From Chromobacterium alkanivorans (GTDB lineage: Bacteria > Pseudomonadota > Gammaproteobacteria > Burkholderiales > Chromobacteriaceae), in NCBI RefSeq assembly GCF_016937655.1, contig NZ_JAFHKL010000002.1:1-64000 (forward strand): DNA of 64,000 bases. The letters run 5' to 3'. How positions within the stretch are numbered: position 1 is the stretch's first letter; every line of letters begins with the position of its first letter. Both the position numbers and the translations under genes were made by a program. The notes below the pieces were generated by a model. The model was not told where the DNA came from. It did not search any database and saw only the letters and a program-made list of their open reading frames with translations. Shown here piece by piece: positions 8,821-16,759 of the stretch.

Positions 8821-9753
8821 CTACCCTTGTGAAGGCCGGGGGCGATCCAATTTCGCCACCAGCGCATCCGATTCGGCGAACAGCTCCGCCATCAACTCCT
8901 CAAAGCCCGCGCCCAGCATCCGCTTGGCGCGCAACAGAAAGATCGGCGCCGGGTGCCCGGGCTCGTGCTCGCGGAAGTAGGCGACGATCAAGTCCAGCGC
9001 CGCCGCCACCTCCTCGCGGCTCTTCAGCGCGCCGGTCGGCGGCGCGCGCGGCGCCGGAGCGGCTTCGGCCAAGGCCGGCGCCTCCGCCGGCGCGGCAAGG
9101 GCGGGCGCCAGCGCCGCTTCCAGCTCGTCCAGCAAGGCCTTCAGGCCGGCGCAGTCGAACTGCTCGGCAAAGCCCTCGCGCTCGCTCAGTTCCATCAGGC
9201 CGGCCAGGCCGTCGCGCAGCCGCGGCAAGTCACGCCGCGCCCGTTCCCGCGCTTCCGGCGGCGCCGCGGCCGGGTCCTTGGCCAACTGGCCTACGCTGAG
9301 CTCGCTGTCCGCGCTCAGCCGGCTGTGCGTCAGCTGATGCAGAAAGGCCGGCCCGCACAGCCAGGCCAGGTGCAAGGCGTGGATTTCGCCCGCCGGCGCG
9401 TCCGGCTGTCCGGCCGGACGGATGTTCTCCAGCGGCTGCGCCGCGATCGCCGCCAGCGCCGTCAAGCCCTCCGCCGCACCGGCCAGGCCGCGCTGGGCCA
9501 TGGTCGCCCGCAGCAGCCAGACGCCCACCCGCACGTCCGCCGCCTTGCGCAGCAAAGCGCGGCTGGCGCTTTCCACGCAGGTCCAGTGAAAAGGCTCAGC
9601 GCCCTTGCGCAGCGGGACCTGGCCCACCGCGTCGTATTCGCAGATCGCGGCGTCTACGCGGGCGAAGTCCGCGTCGAAATCCAGTTCTTCCGCGGCCGGG
9701 CTGTCCGGCAAAGCGATATCGGCGATGGCGTGGCTCATGGCTTCAGCGTTCAT
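8821..9753 (-). CDS. tssA: T6SS assembly cap/baseplate protein TssA
   Basis: A 310-residue protein with an ImpA-type N-terminal domain (about residues 10-130, including PVGQVPLRKG-like and VRVGVWLLRATMAQRGLAG segments). The C-terminal end (about 220-310) carries the motif REHEPGHPAPIFLLRAKRM, common in one TssA class. TssA primes baseplate and tail assembly and caps the growing sheath. I place the start at the ATG at 9753. A second in-frame ATG lies at 9738 and neither has a clear Shine-Dalgarno sequence. It is the first gene of the operon, about 100 bp downstream of a candidate promoter. Confidence 0.88.
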   Translation of the reverse strand: MNAEAMSHAIADIALPDSPAAEELDFDADFARVDAAICEYDAVGQVPLRKGAEPFHWTCVESASRALLRKAADVRVGVWLLRATMAQRGLAGAAEGLTALAAIAAQPLENIRPAGQPDAPAGEIHALHLAWLCGPAFLHQLTHSRLSADSELSVGQLAKDPAAAPPEARERARRDLPRLRDGLAGLMELSEREGFAEQFDCAGLKALLDELEAALAPALAAPAEAPALAEAAPAPRAPPTGALKSREEVAAALDLIVAYFREHEPGHPAPIFLLRAKRMLGAGFEELMAELFAESDALVAKLDRPRPSQG

Positions 9754-9857
9754 GAAAAATATTGATTCCGGCGGCCGACCGGTTCCGGCCAGCCTCAATG
9801 TTTTGAATAAGGCGCCGATAAACGCCTGGCGCGCTTTCACAAAAACTCGAGAACAAA

Positions 9858-9886
9858 GTTATAAGCAAACGCTTGGGCCTGTCCAA
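9858..9886 (-). promoter_or_regulatory. candidate sigma70-type promoter for the T6SS operon
   Basis: On the minus strand TTGGAC (9886-9881) is followed after exactly 17 nt by TATAAC (9863-9858). The predicted transcript would start near 9851, leaving about 100 nt before the tssA ATG. It is the best promoter-like pair upstream of tssA. This is inference from sequence only. Confidence 0.5.
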
Positions 9887-9904
9887 ATAAACGGCCGAGG
9901 GCAG

Positions 9905-9918
9905 GTTTACCGGTAAAC
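9905..9918. promoter_or_regulatory. 14-bp perfect palindrome, candidate operator upstream of the T6SS promoter
   Basis: GTTTACCGGTAAAC is a perfect palindrome centred about 60 bp upstream of the predicted T6SS transcription start. That is where a class I activator dimer could bind. The binding protein is unknown and I saw no second copy elsewhere in the window. Confidence 0.45.
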
Positions 9919-10701
9919 GCAGGGGAAACGGGGGAAAATTGCACGGCAATACAAATGCATAAATCGGCGTTTCATGACGGGGACGCATGCAAAGAATCGT
10001 CGCGCCGCTTAAAAATTTCGCAGCGAAAAAGGCTTGCCGAAGAGGATGACGCAGGCGGAAAAAACAGGAATGGAAGCCGCCGAGGGCTTAATCGGAATCG
10101 ATTTTCAATGCGGCTCTGAAAAATAAAGCCTTGGTTTGCAAGTGACAGATTTCATTCGCATTTTCAGCGGCGGCCGTCAGGGCCCCGCCGGCCTTGCGCG
10201 GGAGAATGGGCGCGCCGGTCCGGCGCGCGTCGCGTCCTGTTGTCGCTTGCGCCGGGAAGCGGCCAGAAAACCTAGGCATGGCATGGGGCAATGTGTAAAA
10301 TACATACTTATTAGGATAATTTTGAGAAAAGTTTTTTATATTGCGATTTGCTTAGTGTAAATTGGCATATATGGGTATTGCGCGGAAACTTGCCCTGGGT
10401 TTCATTTTTCTTAAGGCAATCCTTAAAAAAACCAATCCCCCCAAGGCTGGATTCGCCCAAATGCGCAAAGAACACAGCCGCGTTTCGGTCAAACATTGTT
10501 GCATTTGATACACAAAACCCTGCCTTTGGGAATTTCGCCGTTTTTGCACGCTAGCATGTTTAGATGATTGCGCACGTCTTGACGCCTTATTTGCATAAAT
10601 CAAAAACAAGACTAGGGTTATCCCTAATACTCGGCAATAAAATAAACGATTGTTTAATTTGGTAAGCGTTCAATAATTTTTATTAAATATCATTGAAGCG
10701 C
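9919..10701. other. long intergenic region with an AT-rich patch, no gene supported
   Basis: Between the T6SS operon control region and the terminator of the transposase-like gene lie about 780 bp without a convincing gene. Short open frames exist but have no ribosome-binding site or recognisable product. From about 10290 to 10700 the DNA is clearly AT-richer than its surroundings. It holds small imperfect repeats such as TAGGG-TTAT-CCCTA (10613-10626). It may be a promoter or insertion region, or the remnant of acquired DNA. Confidence 0.5.
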
Positions 10702-10737
10702 TAAAAAAAATAAACCCCGTCAATGACGGGGTTTATT
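10702..10737 (-). terminator. intrinsic terminator of the transposase-derived gene
   Basis: AATAAACCCCGTCA pairs with TGACGGGGTTTATT around a one-base centre, and on the minus strand the stem is followed by a run of eight T. It lies 61 bp after the stop of the gene at 10799-11935. This is a classic rho-independent terminator and isolates that gene from the T6SS operon. Confidence 0.9.
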
Positions 10738-10798
10738 CATCGCCTGCGTTTATCGCGCGGGGGGCTTCGCGGCGAATCCGCCGGCGCGGTCAAACCGG

Positions 10799-11935
10799 CT
10801 AAACCAGTTCGCCGGCCTCCAACCGTTTGCCCACCAGACGCTCGCGCAGATCGAGGATTTCCTTGACCAGGGCGGCGCGCAGCTCCAGCACCAGGGCCAG
10901 CAAGGTGGCCATGCGCCGGCGCGGCTCCAGCTTGGCCAGATCCTTGGGCTTCATTTGCCGGCCCTCCTCCGCCAGCCTGCCCATCCTCTGTTGCGACACC
11001 AGGTTCCGCAAGCCGGCGGGCAAGGCCAAAGCGTCTATCGCCTTCAATTTCTCCAGGTTCTGCAACATGCGCAGCAGCGCCGCGCGCGCCTGCAAGACGA
11101 TGGCCACCAGAGTGGCCATGCGCCGCGGCGGTTCCAGTTCCGCCAGATCGTGGCAGTCCATGCCGTCGCCGGCTCGCGCCAACTCCAGCATCCGACCCTG
11201 TCCCACCAGCTGCGTCAGGTGGGCCGGCAAGGCCAGCGCGTCCACCACGCGCAAGCGCTCCAGCTGCGGCGCCGCGCCGCGGGCGCGCTCCGGATTCAGC
11301 CGCAGCCAGGCCAGCGTCGTCAGCTTTCCGCCCTCCCTCAACTCCAGCAAGGCGTCCAGCCGCTCGCGCTGGCAGGCGCTCAAGGCCTCGTTGAGGCGCG
11401 CGTAGACTTGGCGCGACCCCAGGGTCAGCGCCGCCGCGCAACTGCGGTCTATCACGCCTATGGCCGGCAGCACGATGCGGCGCTGGCGCAGCCAGGACAC
11501 CATAGCCTGCGCCAGGGTCAGCGGCTGGTCGGTTTGCGCCGCCAGCCGGGTCAGGTGGCGCAAGGCCGCCTGGCCGTCCTCGGCCCGGTACGGCCTCAGC
11601 CCCAGATAGGCGTAAAGCTTGACCAGATGCTCGCGCCGGGTCTGGTCGCGGGTGGCGTAGCGCTCCCAGTCCTCCTCCCGCGCGCCCAGCGCGGCAGCCA
11701 CCCGTCGCAGCAGCCGCGGCGCCGGCTGGCAGCCTTCGTCCAGAGCGATGCCCGGGTGGCGCAGATAGCACAGCAGCACGGCGACCCCAAGCCGATTGGC
11801 GCTGCCGCGGTGTTGCTGGATCAAGGCGAAATCCTGTTCGCTGAAAGCGGTTAACTGATCTAGTTCGTAATCGTCGTTGGGAGGCTCCAGCAAGCTGGCG
11901 CGCTCTAGCGACGAGAGCAACGGACGTCTTGGCAT
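10799..11935 (-). CDS. stand-alone Tn3-transposase N-terminal (DUF4158-type) protein with an internal duplication
   Basis: This 378-residue protein matches the N-terminal DNA-binding part of Tn3-family transposases. Signs are MPRRPLLSSLERASLL at the start and the segments LIQQHRGSANRLG, LCYLRHPGIAL, and RDQTRREHLVKLYAYLGLR. Residues about 222-290 and 291-360 are two copies of one unit (VDALALPAHL...EPPRRMATL and IDALALPAGL...EPRRRMATL), so one unit has been duplicated. The catalytic DDE domain, expected after this point, is absent. The frame ends cleanly and is followed by its own terminator. A GGGGAAGAG lies before the ATG. I see no resolvase or 38-bp terminal repeats. It could be a decayed transposase or a domesticated DNA-binding protein. 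Confidence 0.75.
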   Translation of the reverse strand: MPRRPLLSSLERASLLEPPNDDYELDQLTAFSEQDFALIQQHRGSANRLGVAVLLCYLRHPGIALDEGCQPAPRLLRRVAAALGAREEDWERYATRDQTRREHLVKLYAYLGLRPYRAEDGQAALRHLTRLAAQTDQPLTLAQAMVSWLRQRRIVLPAIGVIDRSCAAALTLGSRQVYARLNEALSACQRERLDALLELREGGKLTTLAWLRLNPERARGAAPQLERLRVVDALALPAHLTQLVGQGRMLELARAGDGMDCHDLAELEPPRRMATLVAIVLQARAALLRMLQNLEKLKAIDALALPAGLRNLVSQQRMGRLAEEGRQMKPKDLAKLEPRRRMATLLALVLELRAALVKEILDLRERLVGKRLEAGELV

Positions 11936-12419
11936 GATTCTCTTCCCCTGGCCTTGGCCAATGCGCGAAACGCCGGCGTTTCTGAGGGCCGGCTGCCTCG
12001 CTTCGGCTCCATCGCTCAGACCACGGCGCTGGAACCGGTGACGCCCCAGGCCGGCGCAATGCCCGCCGGCTAAAGGGCTAATTAAAACATTGTGAAGACA
12101 AGCTTGCTTCTCTGGTAAGCATTACTTTGTGATGGAGCGTCTTTGCGGTAGTTCCCGCAGATATGCCGATTTCTTAATTTCAGCGATGAATTAGTCACAC
12201 GACAAAGGTTTTCACCCTCAAAAAATGCCATTGTATTTGATTTAAATGTAATAAATGAGGCTCAAGGAGAGGTCGAGAACCCGCGCCTTGAGAAAACCGG
12301 GGAACTTCCGTCATTCCAAACGAATCCCATGCTTCCATAAAGTGCTTAATATTGTCAGTTTCGCCCGCGGCGACGGACCCTCCGTCCCACGCCGCCCGCG
12401 CCTTGCAAGGGAGACGCCG
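11936..12419. other. AT-rich intergenic region between divergent genes
   Basis: This 484-bp stretch separates the transposase-derived gene (minus) from the small membrane protein gene (plus). It should hold the promoters of both. A small hairpin TGCGG-TAGTTC-CCGCA lies near 12145-12160 and the stretch 12160-12260 is AT-rich. An open plus-strand frame runs upstream of 12420 but has no plausible start signal there. I assign nothing further. Confidence 0.4.
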
Positions 12420-12836
12420 ATGTTCGAGTCCTGGATCCGCTTTTCCGTGCTCCTGTCGATAGGAGTGACCGTGTTGTCGCTGGCCGTCACCGGCTTTCTA
12501 CTGTTCCGCTCCTTCGACTGGACCTCGCAGCTGCGCGGCCTGTCCGGTCCGTGGCAGCGCGAAAGCGTGAAAGACGGCATCCCGCTCAAGGCCGACGTGC
12601 TGTCTATCCGGCAAACCGGCTTGCTGGTGAACCAGGTGCCGATGATGCGGCTGGAGTTGCGGGTGTGGCAGGACGGCTTCAGCCGGGAGCTGACGATTGA
12701 ACAACTGATAGATCTGGGCAATATGCCGCGCGCCGGCGAACGGGTGGAAATCATGGTGGACCGCAATGATCCGTCGCGAGCGTCCTATCTGCGGCTGGCG
12801 CCGGCGGGAGATCCGCCGGCGACGCGCTTCCCTTGA
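12420..12836 (+). CDS. small single-pass membrane protein, unknown function
   Basis: A 138-residue protein. The ATG at 12420 is preceded by AAGGGAG at good distance; an open frame upstream of it lacks such a site. One N-terminal membrane helix (about residues 8-30, SVLLSIGVTVLSLAVTGFLLF) is followed by a soluble part. That part has a pattern like DVLSIRQTGLLVNQVPMMRLELRV and GERVEIMVDRNDP, which resembles the small beta-rich domain of DUF3592-like membrane proteins. Function is not known. The gene stands alone and is followed directly by repeat DNA. Confidence 0.7.
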   Translation: MFESWIRFSVLLSIGVTVLSLAVTGFLLFRSFDWTSQLRGLSGPWQRESVKDGIPLKADVLSIRQTGLLVNQVPMMRLELRVWQDGFSRELTIEQLIDLGNMPRAGERVEIMVDRNDPSRASYLRLAPAGDPPATRFP

Positions 12837-12845
12837 AAACCGATT

Positions 12846-13112
12846 GCGCCCGCGGCTCAAAGGCCATCGAGCAAGGGCGAGACCAGGCGAAAACTAGCGA
12901 AAAAGCGGAATGCGCGCATGGCGCATGAGCATTCTGAGCTGGTTTTTAGAGCCGCCAACAAAACCGCGCAGCGTAGCTGAGCCAAGGCGCGCCGACGCAG
13001 GCAGTACCCGTAGCACGACAAGGAGGCGCAACGCAGGATCAGGGGTTTTGTCAGCGGGTCTTAACGCCCGGGTCCAAAATCCCGCCGCAGCGCGGCGGAG
13101 ATCGACAGGCGC
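12846..13112. repeat. family A miniature element, interrupted by a family B element
   Basis: Read on the minus strand, 13112-13064 and 12948-12846 join into one family A copy. The join reads GGGCGTTAAAAACCAGCTC, as in the uninterrupted copies at 21590-21610 and 62960-62975. The outer end sits against the TAG stop of the gene at 13112-13510. The far end (near 12846) is diverged and no clear TNA is seen there. Confidence 0.75.
12949..13060. mobile_element. family B miniature inverted-repeat element nested in family A
   Basis: The ends CCGCCAACAAAACC (12952-12965) and GGTTTTGTCAGCGG (13044-13057) are inverted repeats with two mismatches. TTA flanks the element on both sides (12946-12948 and 13061-13063) as a target duplication. 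The core contains the phrase CCAAGGCGCGCCGACGCAGG seen in the other B copy. It has no coding capacity. The size and TNA duplication fit a miniature element mobilised by an IS5-type transposase. Confidence 0.8.
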
Positions 13113-13510
13113 TAAGCCCGGGTGGGTTTGCGCGGACGCTTGGCGCGCCGCTGCAGCAACTCCTCCAGTTGGGCGCTGATTTCCAGCGAGGCCTTCACGC
13201 CCAGCCCCTGCTGCAGCGCGTCGCGCTGCGGCGGCGCCGCCTGGGCGAACAACAGGGTTTCCCGCAACAAGGCGTTCATCGAATCCAGCCCGCCCTGCGC
13301 ATGCGTCTGCAGGCGCGCGTTGATGCGGCGCAGGCTGTCGGACACGTCGATGGAGTCGGTGACCGCGCTGTTCAAGCGCATCAGCTGCCCTATCTTCAGA
13401 TAATCCTGCAGTTTGATCGTGCCGCTTTGGCTCATGGTCAGCACCAGGCCTTCGATGATTCTCTCCAGCGCGGCCTGCCGCGCAACCAGCATCTCCAGAA
13501 TGTCATCCAT
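13112..13510 (-). CDS. conserved small helical protein, unknown function
   Basis: A 132-residue, probably all-helical soluble protein. The frame can begin at a GTG at 13516, but GAGGAG lies 6 nt before the ATG at 13510, so I chose MDDILEMLVARQ. Heptad-like hydrophobic spacing in the first 90 residues suggests helical bundles. The C-terminal tail is basic (RRAKRPRKPTRA). It is not recognised. Its TAG stop abuts the end of a family A repeat. The upstream 220 bp is AT-rich and may hold its promoter. Confidence 0.65.
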   Translation of the reverse strand: MDDILEMLVARQAALERIIEGLVLTMSQSGTIKLQDYLKIGQLMRLNSAVTDSIDVSDSLRRINARLQTHAQGGLDSMNALLRETLLFAQAAPPQRDALQQGLGVKASLEISAQLEELLQRRAKRPRKPTRA

Positions 13511-13732
13511 ATCCACTCCTCAATATCAGGCGCGTCAAAGGCAGACTAACAAGTAAACAGTTTTAAATACATATTAATTTAGACCAGTTTACGCGCCTGA
13601 CTTATCACGCCGGGTTTTTATCGGCTTATGGCATCAAATATTCAATATGGGAAATGGGTTTGGCAAGCGAAATACCGCTCCATCCGGCCATTGTCGGCGC
13701 GGCTGTCGCCAAATTGCGTCGCGGCGGCGAAT

Positions 13733-13767
13733 AAAAAAAGACGGCGGGCAATGCCCGCCGTCTTTTG
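13733..13767 (-). terminator. intrinsic terminator of purF
   Basis: AAAAGACGGCGGGCA and TGCCCGCCGTCTTTT form a long stem with a tight loop. On the minus strand it is followed by a run of T, 16 bp beyond the purF stop. It can be expected to end the purF message. Confidence 0.9.
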
Positions 13768-13782
13768 GAAGCTAAATCATTA

Positions 13783-15318
13783 TTACATGAGATTCTGTTC
13801 CGCCACGTTCAGGTTCAGATCTATCATCTGCTCGCTGCCTCCCTGCTCCGCTCCGGGTTTGCCGCCCAGCCGTTCGGCTTCGATCGCGTCCAGATAGGCC
13901 GGCGTGATGTCGCCGGTGATGTACTCGCCGTTGAAGCAGGAGGTTTCGTAGCTGCTCAGCTTGGGGTTGACGCTGCTGACCGCCTCTTCCAGCGCGGACA
14001 GGTCCTGGTAGATCACCGCGTCGGCGCCGATCTCGCGCGCGATCTCGGCCTCGTCGCGGCCGGTGGCCAGCAGTTCCGCCCGAGTCGGCATGTCGATGCC
14101 GTAGACGTTGGGGAAACGCACCGCCGGGGCGGCCGAGGCGAAATACACCTTCTTGGCGCCGGCGTCGCGCGCCATCTGCACGATTTCCTTGGAGGTGGTG
14201 CCGCGCACGATGGAATCGTCCACCAGCAGCACGTTGCGGCCCTTGAATTCGCAGGCCACCGGGTTGAGCTTCTGGCGCACCGATTTCTTGCGCACCGCCT
14301 GGCCCGGCATGATGAAGGTGCGGCCGATGTAGCGGTTCTTGATGAAGCCCTCGCGGTACGGCAGGCCCAGGTGATTGGCCAGCTGCAGCGCGCTGGGGCG
14401 ACTGGTGTCAGGGATCGGCATCACCACGTCGATGTCCAGTTCCGGCAAGGCGCGGCGGATTTTCTCGGCCAGCTTCTCGCCCATCACGATGCGCGCCTGG
14501 TAGACCGAGGCGCCGTCTATCACCGAATCCGGACGCGCGAAGTACACGTATTCGAACAGGCAGGGCGCGTGGCGGGTCTCGCTGGCGCAGCTGCGGGCGT
14601 GGAATTCGCCGTCGAAGCCGACGAACACGCCCTCGCCCGGCTGCACGTCGCGCAGCAGGCTGAAGCCGGAACAGTCCAGCGCCACGGACTCGGACGCGAA
14701 CATGTATTCGGTCTTGCCGTTGTTGACGCAAGTGCCTATCACCAGCGGGCGGATGCCGTTGGGGTCGCGGAAGGCCACCAGGCCGTAGCCGGCTATCATC
14801 GCCACCACCGCGTAGGCGCCGCGCACGCGGCGATGCACCGCCTCAACCGCGCCGAACACCGCGTCCACGCTCAGCTCGTTGCCGTCGAGACGCTGGGTCA
14901 GCTCGTGGGCGAACACGTTCAACAACACCTCGGAATCGGAGTTGGTGTTGATGTGGCGCAGATCGTGGCGGAACATGTCCGCCTTGAGCTCTTCGGTATT
15001 GGTCAGGTTGCCGTTGTGCGCCAGCACGATGCCGAACGGCGAATTGACGTAGAACGGCTGCGCCTCGGCCAGGCAGGCGGCGGAGCCGGCGGTGGGATAG
15101 CGCACGTGGGCGATGCCGGCGGTGCCCAGCAGGGAGCGCATATTGCGAGTGCGGAACACGTCGCGCACCATGCCGCTGCCCTTGTGCATGTGAAAGGTCT
15201 TGCCATTGGCGGTCACGATGCCTGCGGCGTCCTGACCTCGATGTTGCAGCACCTGCAAACCGTCATACAGCAACTGGTTGACCGGAGCCTGACCGACCAC
15301 GCCTAGAATTCCACACAT
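13783..15318 (-). CDS. purF: amidophosphoribosyltransferase PurF
   Basis: A 511-residue enzyme that transfers ammonia from glutamine to PRPP to make phosphoribosylamine, the first committed step of purine synthesis. Cys2 in MCGILGVVG is the N-terminal glutaminase nucleophile. HRGQDAAGI near residue 26 and the C-terminal PRPP-binding loop [14 protein letters not shown] (about residue 365) are family hallmarks. Length matches (about 505-515). Upstream comes cvpA, as in many proteobacteria, but with a hairpin between. Confidence 0.98.
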   Translation of the reverse strand: MCGILGVVGQAPVNQLLYDGLQVLQHRGQDAAGIVTANGKTFHMHKGSGMVRDVFRTRNMRSLLGTAGIAHVRYPTAGSAACLAEAQPFYVNSPFGIVLAHNGNLTNTEELKADMFRHDLRHINTNSDSEVLLNVFAHELTQRLDGNELSVDAVFGAVEAVHRRVRGAYAVVAMIAGYGLVAFRDPNGIRPLVIGTCVNNGKTEYMFASESVALDCSGFSLLRDVQPGEGVFVGFDGEFHARSCASETRHAPCLFEYVYFARPDSVIDGASVYQARIVMGEKLAEKIRRALPELDIDVVMPIPDTSRPSALQLANHLGLPYREGFIKNRYIGRTFIMPGQAVRKKSVRQKLNPVACEFKGRNVLLVDDSIVRGTTSKEIVQMARDAGAKKVYFASAAPAVRFPNVYGIDMPTRAELLATGRDEAEIAREIGADAVIYQDLSALEEAVSSVNPKLSSYETSCFNGEYITGDITPAYLDAIEAERLGGKPGAEQGGSEQMIDLNLNVAEQNLM

Positions 15319-15373
15319 CTTTTGCTCTCTTCCCTACTACTAAAGAAACGGACAAAAAAACAAGACAAAGAAA

Positions 15374-15415
15374 AAGGCGGAATCTTGAAGTGAAGATATC
15401 AAGATATTCCGCCTT
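15374..15415 (-). terminator. hairpin with T-rich tail between cvpA and purF
   Basis: AAGGCGGAATCTTGA and its imperfect complement TCAAGATATTCCGCCTT form a stem of about 15 bp with a two-base bulge. On the minus strand it is followed by TTTTTCTTTG and then a second T run. It lies after cvpA and 56 bp before purF, so it could end the folC-cvpA message or act as an attenuator for purF. Confidence 0.7.
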
Positions 15416-15424
15416 GTTCACCAG

Positions 15425-15919
15425 CTACCCGGTGTAGTGGAGGTTATCGGCCAGCATCGCCGGTAACCAGGGCCTTAATGATAAGGCCACCGATTCAAAT
15501 GGCGCCGAGAGCACGGCATTCCTCCACATGGGTTGTCGCGGCAGATCGCTCAAGCCGCCCACCAAAACCAGGGCCGTCACCAGCACCAGCCCGCGAGCCA
15601 GGCCGAACACCGCCCCGAACAATCGATTGACTCCGCCCAGGCCCACGCTGTCCAGCATGCCGGTCAAGGTGACCCGCAGCAAGGCAGTCGCCAGCCAGGC
15701 CAGGAAAAACACCGCCACGAAGCCGGCCACCAGGCGCAAGCCTTCCGAACTGAGCTCGCCGGGCAGAAACGCCGACACCACCGGCGAAAACTGCTTGGCG
15801 CACCAGAAGGCGATCAGCCAGGAGCCCAGCGACAGCACCTCCGCCACCAGGCCGCGCATCATCGCCACCAGGATGGAGCCGGCGATGATGGCGATGGCAA
15901 TATAGTCGAAGATGGTCAT
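15425..15919 (-). CDS. cvpA: CvpA family inner-membrane protein
   Basis: A 164-residue protein with four predicted membrane helices, named for colicin V production. The start TIFDYIAIAIIAGSILVAMMRGLVAEVLSLGSWLIAFW carries the conserved D-x-RG-x2-E-x4-GW-like pattern of the family. It follows dedD by 5 bp and precedes purF, the classic gene order. The exact function is still unclear; in Enterobacteria it supports envelope stress tolerance. Confidence 0.93.
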   Translation of the reverse strand: MTIFDYIAIAIIAGSILVAMMRGLVAEVLSLGSWLIAFWCAKQFSPVVSAFLPGELSSEGLRLVAGFVAVFFLAWLATALLRVTLTGMLDSVGLGGVNRLFGAVFGLARGLVLVTALVLVGGLSDLPRQPMWRNAVLSAPFESVALSLRPWLPAMLADNLHYTG

Positions 15920-15924
15920 GACGG

Positions 15925-16752
15925 CTACTTGGTCACGATAATGCCGTTAACGCCGGCCTTGGCCAGCTTCTGCAAGGTGGCCTGCGCCTCGGCGCGGCTG
16001 TTGAACGGGCCGACCCGCACCCGGGTCACCTCGCCCTTGCTGGTCTGCACCTTGCTGAAATGGGCGGCAACGCCTATCGACGACAGCTTGGACTTCAAGG
16101 CGTCGGCCTTTTCCGGGTCCGACAGCGCCGCCAGCTGGATCACCGATTTGCCCTCGGCCTTGGCCGCCGGCTCCTCTTTCTTCGCCGCGGGCTTGTCCAG
16201 CGAATCGAAGCGTCCTTCCAGGATAGCCGCCGGGTCCGGCTTGCGCGCCGGCTTTTCGTCCAGCTTGATCTCGGGCTTTTTGTGCTCGGGCTTGGCCGGC
16301 TTCGGCTCCGGCTTGTGTTCGGGCTTGGGCTTGGCTTCCGCTTTCGGCTCGGGTCTGGCTTCCGGCTTGGGCTCGGGCTTGAGCGCCGGGGCCGGCTGCG
16401 CGGCCGGCATCGCCGGCGTCATCGTGGACAGATTGGCCGCCAGCTCGGTGGCTCCTGGCTTGGTCGCGGGCGCCGCCTCGGCCAGCGCGGAAGACGCCGC
16501 GGACGGCGCTGAGGCCGGCTGGGCCGGCGGCGGCACGGTGCCCGCCGGCGCTTCGGCGTGATTGGCCGCCGGCGCGGAAGCGCCCGCGCCCAGCACTTCT
16601 ATCGATTCCGGCTTCATCTGCTGCTCGGGCAAGCGGCCCACTACATTCCACAAAACGACGGTGGCGACGGTAACCAACACGACAGCGCCCACCAGACGGC
16701 GTCTGGCGCGCTTGCGCAACAGGATCAACTCCTCGTGGGTGGATAAAGCCAT
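15925..16752 (-). CDS. dedD: SPOR-domain cell division protein, DedD-like
   Basis: A 275-residue bitopic inner-membrane protein. A cytoplasmic basic start (LLRKRARRRL) leads to a membrane helix at about residues 21-38. Next is a long Ala/Pro/Lys linker rich in KPEPKPE repeats, and finally a C-terminal SPOR domain (about 198-275: IQLAALSDPEKADALKSKL to VRVGPFNSRAEAQATLQKL). SPOR domains bind denuded septal peptidoglycan. Place in the folC-dedD-cvpA-purF order supports the DedD name. The low-complexity linker DNA is a possible site of length variation. Confidence 0.85.
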   Translation of the reverse strand: MALSTHEELILLRKRARRRLVGAVVLVTVATVVLWNVVGRLPEQQMKPESIEVLGAGASAPAANHAEAPAGTVPPPAQPASAPSAASSALAEAAPATKPGATELAANLSTMTPAMPAAQPAPALKPEPKPEARPEPKAEAKPKPEHKPEPKPAKPEHKKPEIKLDEKPARKPDPAAILEGRFDSLDKPAAKKEEPAAKAEGKSVIQLAALSDPEKADALKSKLSSIGVAAHFSKVQTSKGEVTRVRVGPFNSRAEAQATLQKLAKAGVNGIIVTK

Positions 16753-16759
16753 GCTTTCC

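Noticed and set aside
12846-13112. CRISPR array or tandem repeat
   Set aside because: The repeats are two different elements, one inside the other, with no regular spacer structure.
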